From: an uncultured Dysgonomonas sp.
Lineage (GTDB): Bacteria > Bacteroidota > Bacteroidia > Bacteroidales > Dysgonomonadaceae
Reading direction: 5' to 3'
DNA length: 64,000 nucleotides
NCBI GenBank assembly: GCA_937995835.1
Contig: CALKIV010000104.1
Location: forward strand, 1 to 64,000
Shown piece by piece: positions 26,604 through 34,602 of this stretch (the first letter of the stretch is position 1; each line of letters opens with the position of its first letter). Under the pieces are notes generated by a model that did no database searches, was not told the DNA's origin, and saw only the letters and a program-made list of their open reading frames with translations. Position numbers and translations under genes: made by a program.

Positions 26604-27257
26604 TTCTGTATATCCATGTTGCTTCAAAATAGTCTCTCGGCTGACGACACGTATCTTAGTGCCATCCTTCACTTCTGCCCATTCGAAGGTTTCGTTGCCT
26701 GCAATATCTATACAGTACACCTTATACCAATACTCATCATTTTGGACAGTTTTCCTATATTTTCCATCGTCTTTGTCGACGATAGAGTCAGGAACCACAG
26801 TCTGCAAAAGTAATTTGTTGAGCGTATGCTCCTTTTTGCCAAACATGTTGATTGTTGGCACAGTTTTTAATACAAATGAAACGGAATCTATTCTTTTTTT
26901 ATCCCCTGCTTCTGTTACTGCTTGATCTAGCAGAGTGTCACCCCCTAGGTGTACCATCAAAGCGGAGAGCCCATCCCCTTCATCTGTTAACAGACAGCTG
27001 ATAGTCAAAGGACTTCCCATAACAATGGTGTCGGGTAGGATAGACGGACCTTTTGAAGTATTGTTGAGCACTACATATTTTTTCTCTTTTTTAGCCTGAA
27101 CTTTATCTTTTAAGAAGTAGATGGTATCATTTCTATTGAAAGTGATACTCGATATTGTAGGTGGCGTCCTATCATTAGATTTCAGGTCATCGCAAGCCAT
27201 ATTGAGCAATGTGGAACCTAAGATTGCAAATAAGATTATATAATTTAATATTTTCAT
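26586..27257 (-). CDS. exported lipoprotein of unknown function
   Basis: A 223-aa lipoprotein with signal peptide and lipobox (ILGSTLLNMAC-DDLKS). The mature part looks all-beta, with segments PPTISSITFNRNDTIYFLKD, LPDTIVMGSPLTISCLLTDEGDGLSALMVHLGGDTLLD and WYKVYCIDIAGNETFEWAEV. The last resembles the end of an immunoglobulin-like or Big-type domain. I do not recognise a named family. The frame continues 13 codons upstream, but the Met at 27257 begins the signal peptide. It converges on the L,D-transpeptidase gene; its own promoter was not identified. Confidence 0.72.
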   Translation of the reverse strand: MKILNYIILFAILGSTLLNMACDDLKSNDRTPPTISSITFNRNDTIYFLKDKVQAKKEKKYVVLNNTSKGPSILPDTIVMGSPLTISCLLTDEGDGLSALMVHLGGDTLLDQAVTEAGDKKRIDSVSFVLKTVPTINMFGKKEHTLNKLLLQTVVPDSIVDKDDGKYRKTVQNDEYWYKVYCIDIAGNETFEWAEVKDGTKIRVVSRETILKQHGYTEEAPEK

Positions 27258-27366
27258 TTTTCTGTCTGGTTTATCCAATAGGCAAAAATAGAACAATTTG
27301 GCAAGAAAATAGGAATAGTGGCAGAGAACTTTCTGTCCAGTGTTCCTGATTCTAGTTAATTTTAAC

Positions 27367-27374
27367 TATCTTTG
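27367..27374 (+). promoter_or_regulatory. -7 box for mgtE
   Basis: TATCTTTG. The predicted start near 27381 leaves an untranslated leader of about 140 nt before mgtE, long for this genome. Confidence 0.6.
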
Positions 27375-27457
27375 CGCACGTTTGATTTTTATATGAAAAA
27401 ATTCCTATCCCCCTTTAATAGGACAAATTCTCAAAAAAAAAGAAAACAGAGACATCC

Positions 27458-27491
27458 CAAGAGCCTGATTGATGTGTAATCAATCCTCTTG
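27458..27491 (+). promoter_or_regulatory. hairpin in the mgtE leader
   Basis: Two stacked perfect stems, CAAGAG 27458-27463 with CTCTTG 27486-27491 and GATTGAT 27467-27473 with ATCAATC 27479-27485, separated by a CCT bulge, with a 5-nt loop. It ends 32 bases before the start codon with no T-run. A smaller upstream hairpin, TCCTAT/ATAGGA, lies around 27404-27423. Regulation by Mg2+ is a hypothesis; it does not match the M-box as I know it. Confidence 0.45.
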
Positions 27492-27523
27492 ATTAGTATA
27501 AACCTAATAAATGAATAAAAAGG

Positions 27524-28912
27524 ATGGAGAAAAATCTAGAATATATTGTAAAGCAAAGCTCTCTGATCATCAACAGTGGCGATCTGGAGCAGCTAAAAGA
27601 CTATTTGGATAGTCTAAACATTTCTGAGGTTGAATATCTTATCAACGAACTTCCCGAGCATGCAGCATTGATCATCGACACGATGAGCCTGCATCGAGCT
27701 ATCAGTGTTTTTAGTATACTTGATGGCCCCACACAGGAACGAATAATTGACAAACTTCCACGATTTAGAGTATCACAGATCATCAGTGGACTTGCTCCGG
27801 ACGACCGAACGTCGTTCTTGGGTGATTTGGAAGACACTGAAAAATTGCACCGATTGGTTGCCTTGCTTTCGCCGGATGACAGAAAAGAAGTTTTTACACT
27901 CCTTTCGTATCCGGAAGATAGTATTGGGCGACTGATGACCCCCGATTTTTTAGCCATTGAGGAAGAACAGACTGTGCAAGAAGCATTGGACTATATTCGT
28001 ATATATGGTAAAGCTTCGGAAACGATTGATGTCGTTTATATCCTTAACGAGGAAGGGGTTCTGATTGATGACTTGAGAATCAAACAGCTTCTGATTGCTG
28101 ACCCACAGCAGTATATTTATGAGCTGATGGATAAGCGATTGATTTCTCTGAATGCGTATAACACAATAGAGGAAGGAATTATCACCTTTAAGATGAACAA
28201 TCGTGTGGCATTGCCCGTGATAGACGCTAAGGGGATGTTGCTGGGAATTGTGACCATTGACGATATGCTTTGGGCAGCAGATGAAGAGTATTCTGAGGAC
28301 ATGCAGCGTATGGGGGGGACTGCAGCGTTTGATGAACCTTATCTTGATTTGCCTGTACATCAACTTATTTGGAAGAGGGCAGGTTGGCTGATTATTCTCT
28401 TTATTGGAGAATTGCTAACAGCCTCCGTTATGCAATACTATGAAGATCAGTTGGCTAAGGTGATTGTCTTGGCGATGTTCTTACCATTGATGATCTCCAG
28501 TGGAGGTAACAGTGGGTCGCAAGCATCTACATTAGTCATTCAGGCGATGGCAACAGGTGAGGTGAAGCTCCGACATTGGTCTCGAGTGTTCAGACGTGAG
28601 ATCGTTTCAGGTCTTTCTTTGGGGCTCATTTTGGGTACTATTGGTCTGTTTCGGATCTACATTTGGCATTTGATTTTCCCTAATCTTTATGGCGAAGTAT
28701 GGCATTTAGTTGGGTTTACTGTAGCTTTGGCACTCGTGGGAATCGTGCTTTGGGGGTCGTTGATCGGGTCGATGCTTCCTTTTATCTTGAAGAGATTGAA
28801 GTTTGATCCAGCTACGTCTTCAGCTCCATTTGTAGCAACGATTGTAGACGTTACAGGATTAATTATTTATCTGTCTATCGCCGGGTGGATCTTTGGCGAC
28901 TTGATGGGCTAA
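27524..28912 (+). CDS. mgtE: magnesium transporter MgtE
   Basis: Mg2+-gated Mg2+ channel/transporter of the inner membrane. The 462-aa protein has the cytosolic N domain of superhelical repeats (about residues 15-130, with LPEHAALIIDTMS and LAPDDRTSFLGDL). Two CBS domains follow (about 133-255; MTPDFLAIEEEQTVQEALDYIR, VIDAKGMLLGIVTIDDML), then a connecting helix and five membrane helices (about 285-460). The pore segment MFLPLMISSGGNSGSQASTLVIQAMATGE is strongly conserved and the C-terminal helix has FVATIVDVTGLIIYL. All sensor and pore parts are present. Transcribed from its own promoter with a structured leader and ended by a strong terminator. Confidence 0.95.
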   Translation: MEKNLEYIVKQSSLIINSGDLEQLKDYLDSLNISEVEYLINELPEHAALIIDTMSLHRAISVFSILDGPTQERIIDKLPRFRVSQIISGLAPDDRTSFLGDLEDTEKLHRLVALLSPDDRKEVFTLLSYPEDSIGRLMTPDFLAIEEEQTVQEALDYIRIYGKASETIDVVYILNEEGVLIDDLRIKQLLIADPQQYIYELMDKRLISLNAYNTIEEGIITFKMNNRVALPVIDAKGMLLGIVTIDDMLWAADEEYSEDMQRMGGTAAFDEPYLDLPVHQLIWKRAGWLIILFIGELLTASVMQYYEDQLAKVIVLAMFLPLMISSGGNSGSQASTLVIQAMATGEVKLRHWSRVFRREIVSGLSLGLILGTIGLFRIYIWHLIFPNLYGEVWHLVGFTVALALVGIVLWGSLIGSMLPFILKRLKFDPATSSAPFVATIVDVTGLIIYLSIAGWIFGDLMG

Positions 28913-28935
28913 TAAATAACTTAAAAACATAAATC

Positions 28936-28979
28936 AAACAGAGGTTGGCTCAGCTAAAACTGGCAACCTCTGTTTTTTT
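28936..28979 (+). terminator. intrinsic terminator after mgtE
   Basis: A 12-bp perfect stem, arms 28936-28947 and 28964-28975, running into a T-tract to 28979. Confidence 0.9.
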
Positions 28980-29024
28980 ATTTTCTACCGTTATTTTTAT
29001 TACTTTAGTAAAAAATATTTTCAG

Positions 29025-29786
29025 ATGATTGTAACCCTGTCACCGGCTAAAATTTTAGATTTCGATTCTGAAGTTTCAGCTACAAGCTTTTCGCAAGCTC
29101 AGTTCTCGAAAGAGGCTGATGAGCTCAATGAGTTGATGAAAAAAAAATCTATAGACGATATTGCCATGCTGATGAAAATCAACCCTACATTGGCACAAAG
29201 CACTTACGAGTATGTGCACTCCTTTGATCTGGAACAAGTGCCAAGCCGTCAAGCAGCCTTTGTTTACAATGGTATTGCCTATCAGGGTTTGGATGCAAAT
29301 ACGCTGTCGGCAGACGATTTTGAATTTGCCCAAAAGTATTTGGTCATTTTTTCGGGACTCTATGGTATGTTGCGTCCATTGGATATGATAAAGCCCTATC
29401 GTTTAGAACTGCAAACCAAGTTGAAAAATAGGAGAGGAGCTAATCTGTACGACTTTTGGAAAGAGACACTCACCAAGCACTTGAGCCAGATGATGACAGA
29501 AGACGATAAGGTGTGGGTAAATCTTTCGTCTAACGAATATTCTAAGGTTATAGATAAAAAGAAGCTTCCAAAGGGGCATCAAATCATTACGCCCATTTTC
29601 AAGGAGGCAAAAGGGGATACGTATAAGCAGGTAATTGTTTATGCAAAAAAGGCACGGGGGATGATGGCTCGATTTATCGTTCAAAACAAAATAGATAACA
29701 CGGAATATCTGAAAGCTTTCGACACGGAGGGCTATTGCTACAGCGAGCAGCTGTCGAGTGCCGAAGAATGGGTCTTTATTAGATAG
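29025..29786 (+). CDS. yaaA: YaaA-family peroxide stress protein
   Basis: A 253-aa cytosolic protein of the UPF0246/DUF328 family. Hallmarks are the start MIVTLSPAKILDF, FVYNGIAYQGLDANTL (about residues 79-94), FSGLYGMLRPLDMIKPYRLELQTKL (about 109-133) and VNLSSNEYSKVI (about 165-176). In E. coli YaaA limits free iron and oxidative DNA damage under H2O2 stress, and relatives have a DNA-binding cavity fold. It appears to be a single-gene unit between the mgtE terminator and the gpmA promoter. No OxyR-like site was recognised upstream. Confidence 0.92.
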   Translation: MIVTLSPAKILDFDSEVSATSFSQAQFSKEADELNELMKKKSIDDIAMLMKINPTLAQSTYEYVHSFDLEQVPSRQAAFVYNGIAYQGLDANTLSADDFEFAQKYLVIFSGLYGMLRPLDMIKPYRLELQTKLKNRRGANLYDFWKETLTKHLSQMMTEDDKVWVNLSSNEYSKVIDKKKLPKGHQIITPIFKEAKGDTYKQVIVYAKKARGMMARFIVQNKIDNTEYLKAFDTEGYCYSEQLSSAEEWVFIR

Positions 29787-29887
29787 TGCTTTTCTATAAT
29801 ATAATAGCTCCTAAAAAGTTCGGAAGTGGAAGCCATAAAAAGAACGATAAATTATTATTATAAATTTATAGAGGAGCAAAAATTAGC

Positions 29888-29918
29888 TTGCAAAATCACT
29901 AATTTAACATTATCTTTG
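29888..29918 (+). promoter_or_regulatory. promoter of gpmA
   Basis: TTG at 29888-29890, a 20-base spacer, then TATCTTTG at 29911-29918, 39 bases before the ATG. Confidence 0.78.
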
Positions 29919-29957
29919 AGCAGTAAAATTTAAAGAAATAAATTAAAATCATAGGAT

Positions 29958-30704
29958 ATGAAAAGAGTTGTATTGATACGCCATGGTGAAAGTACATGGA
30001 ACAAAGAAAACCGTTTTACAGGATGGACAGATGTTGATTTGACTGAGCACGGGATGCAAGAAGCAATCAAAGCTGGTCAACTGTTGAAAAAAGAAGGCTT
30101 CAAATTTACAAAAGCCTATACATCTTTCTTGAAAAGAGCCAACAAAACTCTGAATACAATTCTAGATCAAATGGATTTGGACTGGATTCCGGTAGAAAAA
30201 TGCTGGAGACTGAACGAAAAACATTATGGAATGCTTCAAGGATTGAACAAAGCTGAGACTGCTGAAAAATACGGTGACGAGCAAGTTTTGATCTGGAGAA
30301 GAAGCTATGACGTGCCACCTACACCATTGGCAGAAGACGATCCTCGTTCTCCATTGATGGATCCAAGATATAAAGGAGTAGACAAAAAAGATCTTCCATT
30401 GACAGAAGCTCTTAAAGATACTGTTGAGCGTATCCTTCCTTACTGGAATGATGTGATTTTCCCAGATGTTATGAAACAAGGAGAAGTGATCGTTGCAGCT
30501 CATGGAAATAGCCTTCGTGGCATCATCAAACACCTAAAAGGTATTTCTGATAGCGATATCGTTTCGCTAAACTTGCCAACTGCTGTGCCTTATGTATTCG
30601 AATTTGATGATAATGGAAAACTAGTGAAAGACTATTTCCTAGGAGATCCAGAAGAAATCAAAAAACTAATGGATGCTGTAGCAAACCAAGGAAAGAAAAA
30701 ATAA
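29958..30704 (+). CDS. gpmA: 2,3-bisphosphoglycerate-dependent phosphoglycerate mutase
   Basis: Glycolytic and gluconeogenic enzyme interconverting 3- and 2-phosphoglycerate through a phosphohistidine. The 248-aa protein shows the histidine-phosphatase signature LIRHGESTWN with the phosphorylated His at residue 9, and NRFTGWTDVDLTEHG. YTSFLKRANKTL lies near residue 54 and WRLNEKHYGMLQGLNK near 89. The second catalytic His lies in VIVAAHGNSLRGI near residue 182. Length is that of the dPGM class. It has its own promoter and terminator, as expected for a strongly expressed housekeeping gene. Confidence 0.97.
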   Translation: MKRVVLIRHGESTWNKENRFTGWTDVDLTEHGMQEAIKAGQLLKKEGFKFTKAYTSFLKRANKTLNTILDQMDLDWIPVEKCWRLNEKHYGMLQGLNKAETAEKYGDEQVLIWRRSYDVPPTPLAEDDPRSPLMDPRYKGVDKKDLPLTEALKDTVERILPYWNDVIFPDVMKQGEVIVAAHGNSLRGIIKHLKGISDSDIVSLNLPTAVPYVFEFDDNGKLVKDYFLGDPEEIKKLMDAVANQGKKK

Positions 30705-30730
30705 GTTTTTATTTCTGAAATAAATAATGA

Positions 30731-30767
30731 AAACAGAATAGGTGCTAAATACTTATTCTGTTTTTTT
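30731..30767 (+). terminator. intrinsic terminator after gpmA
   Basis: A 12-bp stem with one G-U pair (5' arm from 30731, 3' arm from 30752) running into seven Ts. The loop is about 9 nt. Confidence 0.85.
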
Positions 30768-30807
30768 ATTCTCTATCTTTATAAATATATCAAGATATAC
30801 TACCAGT

Positions 30808-31770
30808 ATGAAAAAAACGATATTACTGTTAACTCTCAGCTTGTTATGCTTGACTTCTTATGCTCAACTTCTGAGCAAAGAACAGGCTATTGTGTTAAAG
30901 ACCTCTACAGGTGATCTTCATGGCACTTTGAGAGTACCTATAAGCAATGTAAAAGTTCCTATAGCAATCCTTATAGCTGGTTCTGGCCCTACGGATAGAG
31001 ATGGCAATCAGCCAAATATGAAAAATAACTCTTTAAAGATGTTGGCAGATGCTTTGTATCAGAACAATATAGCGACACTCTGTTTTGATAAGAGAGGGAT
31101 AGGGCAAAGTAAATTGGCTGGAATGAAAGAGTCTGAATTGCGTTTCGAAGATTATGTCAATGATGTGCGTGGTTGGGCAACGCTTCTTTCGCAAGATAAT
31201 CGCTTCTTGTCTGTTTCCATAATAGGACATAGTGAGGGGGCACTTATTGGTCTAATTGCTTCAAAAAATAATACTAAGATATCTAAGTATATATCTATTG
31301 CTGGGCTAGGTGAGCCCGCTTCTAAAATATTGAAAAAGCAGTTGGACAAACAGTTGATAGGACAGCCTCAGGCGCTAAGAGATCAAGTATCGTTTTGCAT
31401 TGATCAACTGGAACAAGGCAAACAAATAGAAAATGTGCCGGTAAGTCTGAATACGCTTTTTCGCCCAAGTGTGCAACCGTATATGATTTCATGGTTTAGA
31501 TATAATCCACAAAAAGAAATAGCAGAACTCTCTATTCCTATTTTGATAGTGCAAGGAACGATGGACATACAAGTTTCTGTTGAGCAGTCGGAGCTGTTGG
31601 TGATGGGAAATAAGAAAGCTGAAAAAGTTATTATTGATAATATGGATCATGTGATGAAGAACTCTAAGAGTAAAGATACCCAAAGTCAGTTAATTGGTTC
31701 TTATAATAATCCTACAAGCTCTCTAAATGGAGATCTAGTGAAAAATGTTGTAGAGTTTCTGAAGAAATAA
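30808..31770 (+). CDS. exported alpha/beta hydrolase (esterase/peptidase-like)
   Basis: A 320-aa exported serine hydrolase. After a signal peptide (ILLLTLSLLCLTSYAQ) it has the alpha/beta core. The oxyanion region is AILIAGSGPTDRDGNQP (about residues 51-67) and a strand-turn reads ATLCFDKRGIGQS. The nucleophile elbow is SIIGHSEGALIG, Ser near residue 142. The late catalytic Asp is probably in VQGTMDIQVSVEQ near residue 253 and His in DNMDHVMK near 277. The GSGPTDRDGN motif marks the group of secreted hydrolases often annotated as lipase or dienelactone-hydrolase-like. The substrate is unknown. The frame is open to 30742, but those residues fall inside the upstream terminator, so 30808 is the start. 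Confidence 0.85.
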   Translation: MKKTILLLTLSLLCLTSYAQLLSKEQAIVLKTSTGDLHGTLRVPISNVKVPIAILIAGSGPTDRDGNQPNMKNNSLKMLADALYQNNIATLCFDKRGIGQSKLAGMKESELRFEDYVNDVRGWATLLSQDNRFLSVSIIGHSEGALIGLIASKNNTKISKYISIAGLGEPASKILKKQLDKQLIGQPQALRDQVSFCIDQLEQGKQIENVPVSLNTLFRPSVQPYMISWFRYNPQKEIAELSIPILIVQGTMDIQVSVEQSELLVMGNKKAEKVIIDNMDHVMKNSKSKDTQSQLIGSYNNPTSSLNGDLVKNVVEFLKK

Positions 31771-31845
31771 AATCATATTGCACAAAAGGATAAAAGAGTA
31801 CAAAATATAGCAATATAAAATATAGGAAATAAATAGAATTTGATT

Positions 31846-31853
31846 TACCTTTG
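31846..31853 (+). promoter_or_regulatory. -7 box and short leader of the rplY operon
   Basis: TACCTTTG, predicted transcript start near 31860. The roughly 70-nt leader contains CCC/GGG around 31872-31884 and an AATAAGGA/TCCTTTATT hairpin around 31885-31905, possible sites for ribosomal-protein feedback (inference). Confidence 0.5.
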
Positions 31854-31930
31854 CATCGCTTTTATTATGCGCCCGTGTGATGGGAATAAGGAAGCATCCT
31901 TTATTTGAGTAACACATTTAAAAATTTAAA

Positions 31931-32518
31931 ATGAAAACGTACAAATTAGCAGGTCAAGAAAGAACAGACTTAGGAAAAAAAGTAACTAAAGAATTACGTG
32001 CACAAGGAGCAGTTCCAGCAGTAGTCTATGGTGGTGAAAAAGATGGAAAAGCAGTACATTTCACTGTGCAAAGTAGCGAAATTCGCAACTTGATCTATTC
32101 TCCAGATGTATTCATGGTAGAATTGACAGTTGGAAAAGAAAAAATTAAATCAGTACTTCATGAAATTCAATTCCACCCAGTTACTGATGCAGTACTTCAC
32201 CTTGACTTCTTACACATATTTGACGATCGTCCGATGGTTGTAGAACTTCCTATCGAATTCAAAGGACTTGCTGCCGGTGTTAGAGCAGGGGGTAGATTGA
32301 CTACTGATATGCGTAAACTAAAAGTGAAAGGTCTATTGAAAGATATGCCAGAGAGACTAACTGTTGATGTTACAGCTCTAGAGCTAGGACATACTATCCA
32401 AGTTGGAGAATTGAACTTCGAAGGTCTTGAACTATTGAACGCAGAAAACGCTGTAGTATGTAGAGTTAGATTGACTCGTGCAGCTAGAGGTGCAGCAGCT
32501 AAAGAAGGTGCTAAATAA
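31931..32518 (+). CDS. rplY: 50S ribosomal protein L25/general stress protein Ctc
   Basis: Binds 5S rRNA in the central protuberance of the large subunit. The 195-aa protein is the long (Ctc/TL5) form. It has an N-terminal L25 domain (ERTDLGKKVTKELRAQGAVPAVVYGG, HEIQFHPVTDAVLHLDFLHI, residues 1-95) and a C-terminal beta domain (VELPIEFKGLAAGVRAGGRLT onward) ending in an Ala/Lys tail. It is followed after 21 bases by pth, then by an S4-domain gene and era, making a translation/ribosome-assembly operon. Confidence 0.96.
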   Translation: MKTYKLAGQERTDLGKKVTKELRAQGAVPAVVYGGEKDGKAVHFTVQSSEIRNLIYSPDVFMVELTVGKEKIKSVLHEIQFHPVTDAVLHLDFLHIFDDRPMVVELPIEFKGLAAGVRAGGRLTTDMRKLKVKGLLKDMPERLTVDVTALELGHTIQVGELNFEGLELLNAENAVVCRVRLTRAARGAAAKEGAK

Positions 32519-32539
32519 ATAGAAGATTATTAGAAATCA

Positions 32540-33103
32540 ATGAAATACTTGATTGTAGGACTGGGTAATATCGGTGAAGAATATCGAGATACCCGTCACA
32601 ATATAGGATTCAGAATATTGGACGCTTTAGCTAAAGCGTCCAATGTTGTTTTTACGGATAAGCGTTATGGAGAAGTGGTGGAGATGAGAGTTAAAAATAA
32701 AATTCTTATCTTGTTAAAACCTTCTACGTATATGAATCTCAGTGGAAATGCTGTGAGATATTGGATGCAGAAAGAAAATATTCCATTGGAGAATCTGCTT
32801 GTCTTGGTAGATGATGTGGCTTTGCCATTTGGGTCTCTTAGGCTTAAAGGTAAGGGGAGTGATGCAGGGCACAATGGGCTAAAACATATCCAAACAATGC
32901 TGAGCACACAGGCCTATGCTCGTTTACGCTTTGGAATAGGCAACGACTATCCACAAGGAGCGCAAGTAGAATATGTTTTGGGGCACTTTACAGAGGAGGA
33001 AGAAAAGGCTATGGATGAGCGTCTAGCTGTTTGTGGTGATATGATCAAGAGTTTCTGTTTGGCAGGAATAAATATTACGATGAATCAGTATAACAAAAAG
33101 TAA
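32540..33103 (+). CDS. pth: peptidyl-tRNA hydrolase
   Basis: Releases tRNA from peptidyl-tRNAs that drop off ribosomes. The 187-aa protein has the opening VGLGNIGEEYRDTRHNIGF with the catalytic His at residue 20, PSTYMNLSGNAV with the substrate-binding Asn near residue 68, LVLVDDVALPFGSLRLKGKGSDAGHNGLKHI (Asp near residue 93, Asn near 114) and RLRFGIGNDYP. All catalytic residues are present. Cytosolic. It follows rplY by 21 bases, a pairing common in bacteria. Confidence 0.96.
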   Translation: MKYLIVGLGNIGEEYRDTRHNIGFRILDALAKASNVVFTDKRYGEVVEMRVKNKILILLKPSTYMNLSGNAVRYWMQKENIPLENLLVLVDDVALPFGSLRLKGKGSDAGHNGLKHIQTMLSTQAYARLRFGIGNDYPQGAQVEYVLGHFTEEEEKAMDERLAVCGDMIKSFCLAGINITMNQYNKK

Positions 33104-33134
33104 AATAGGGGCTTCATTCGTTTGATATATAAAT

Positions 33135-33566
33135 ATGAGTAAACCGGAAATAAAGGAAGTAAGAATAGACAGATGGCTTTGGGCTGTTCGTATTTTCAAA
33201 ACAAGAACGATGGCAGCTGATGCCTGTAAAAAGAACCGTGTATCTATAGCAGGAATTAATGCAAAACCAGCTAAAATGATCAAAATAGGTGATAGAATAG
33301 AGGTTAGAAAGCCACCCATCACTTTCACTTTTGAGGTTTTAGATCTGTCGGAAAATAGAATGGGAGCAAAGTTAGTGCCCGGATTTGCAAAAAATGTGAC
33401 ACCTCCTGACGAGATGGAAGTGTTGAAAATGAAACAAATGGCTGGCTTTGTAGATCGTGCAAGAGGCACAGGACGACCAACCAAAAAAGATAGAAGAGAT
33501 TTGCTTGACTTCACAGAAGATGCTTTTGAGTTTGACGAGTGGGATTTCGATTTCGAAGAAGAATAA
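33135..33566 (+). CDS. S4-domain RNA-binding heat-shock protein, Hsp15-like
   Basis: A 143-aa cytosolic RNA-binding protein. The S4 domain covers about residues 10-65 (IDRWLWAVRIFKTRTMAADACKKNRVSIAGINAKPAKMIKIGDRIEVRKP). A basic segment with GRPTKKDRRDLLDF and an acidic tail (FEFDEWDFDFEEE) follow. E. coli Hsp15 (HslR) recycles stalled 50S subunits carrying nascent-chain tRNA, which fits its place between pth and era. The acidic C-terminus differs from the E. coli protein, so equivalence of function is inference. Confidence 0.88.
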   Translation: MSKPEIKEVRIDRWLWAVRIFKTRTMAADACKKNRVSIAGINAKPAKMIKIGDRIEVRKPPITFTFEVLDLSENRMGAKLVPGFAKNVTPPDEMEVLKMKQMAGFVDRARGTGRPTKKDRRDLLDFTEDAFEFDEWDFDFEEE

Positions 33567-33583
33567 TCATAAAAGACAAAAAC

Positions 33584-34465
33584 ATGCATAAATCAGGTTT
33601 TGTAAATATTGTAGGAAACCCCAATGTGGGAAAATCTACCCTGACGAATCGATTGGTGGGAGAGCGAATTTCTATCATCACCTCGAAGGCACAAACCACT
33701 AGGCATCGCATCTTGGGAATTGTGAATACAGATGAATATCAGATTGTTTATTCTGACACCCCAGGTGTGCTACGTCCTAACTATAAGTTGCAAGAGAACA
33801 TGTTGGGCTTTTCAGAGTCGGCACTCGATGATGCTGATGTGTTGCTCTACATGACAGATGTGGTGGAGAAAATTGATAAAAATGAAGCTTTCTTGGCTAA
33901 AGTTCAAAAGGTAAAGGCTCCTGTTTTGTTGTTAATAAACAAGGTGGATCTTACCAACCAAGAAGACTTGGAGAAGCTGGTGGAACAATGGAAAGAATTG
34001 CTCCCCAATGCAGAGATTTATCCTCTTTCGGCATCTAACAATTTCTTTGTGGAAGCGATCAAAAACAGAATTGTGGAGTTACTTCCTGAGTCACCCCCTT
34101 TCTTCGAAAAAGATGCTTTGACCGACCGTCCTGCACGTTTTTTTGTGACAGAAATTGTTCGTGAGAAAATTCTTCTATACTACCAAAAAGAGATTCCTTA
34201 TGCTGTTGAGGTAGTCGTTGAGGAATTTATAGAAGAAGAGAAAATAATAAATATACGTGTGGTGATCATCGTAGAACGTGAGGCTCAGAAAGGAATTCTC
34301 ATCGGACACAAAGGTGCAGCCTTGAAGAAGGTGGGAACTATGGCACGTAAAGACATCGAGCGCTTTTTTGACAAGAAAGTCTTTTTGCAGATGTTTGTGA
34401 AAGTAGAAAAAGATTGGCGAAATAGAGATAACATTCTTCGTCGATTTGGATATAAGATGGATTGA
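33584..34465 (+). CDS. era: GTPase Era
   Basis: Ribosome-assembly GTPase that binds the 3' end of 16S rRNA. The 293-aa protein has G1 GNPNVGKSTL (residues 9-18), switch I and G2 around KAQTTRHRILG, G3 DTPGV near residue 60, and G4 NKVDL near 119. The C-terminal KH domain includes VVIIVEREAQKGILIGHKGAALKKVGTMARKDIERF. The frame is open to 33539, but the Met at 33584 gives the standard short N-terminus and leaves 17 bases after the S4-protein stop. A strong terminator follows, closing the rplY-pth-S4-era operon. Confidence 0.97.
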   Translation: MHKSGFVNIVGNPNVGKSTLTNRLVGERISIITSKAQTTRHRILGIVNTDEYQIVYSDTPGVLRPNYKLQENMLGFSESALDDADVLLYMTDVVEKIDKNEAFLAKVQKVKAPVLLLINKVDLTNQEDLEKLVEQWKELLPNAEIYPLSASNNFFVEAIKNRIVELLPESPPFFEKDALTDRPARFFVTEIVREKILLYYQKEIPYAVEVVVEEFIEEEKIINIRVVIIVEREAQKGILIGHKGAALKKVGTMARKDIERFFDKKVFLQMFVKVEKDWRNRDNILRRFGYKMD

Positions 34466-34480
34466 AAAATATAAAGAAGT

Positions 34481-34509
34481 GACTACTAGAGACATAGTAG
34501 TCTTTTTTT
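34481..34509 (+). terminator. intrinsic terminator after era
   Basis: An 8-bp perfect stem, arms 34481-34488 and 34495-34502, with a 6-nt loop, then seven Ts. Confidence 0.85.
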
Positions 34510-34602
34510 ATGTAACAAATAAAAATTTTATTTCTGAAAATATTTTCATTACCTTCATTTCTTAAGAAAGAAATTGATTTAATTAACTTTTAACTTTACA
34601 CA

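Noticed and set aside
33023..33589. 188-aa minus-strand ORF opposite the S4-domain gene
   Set aside because: Low-complexity Ser-rich start and no domain; the plus-strand S4 domain is unambiguous.
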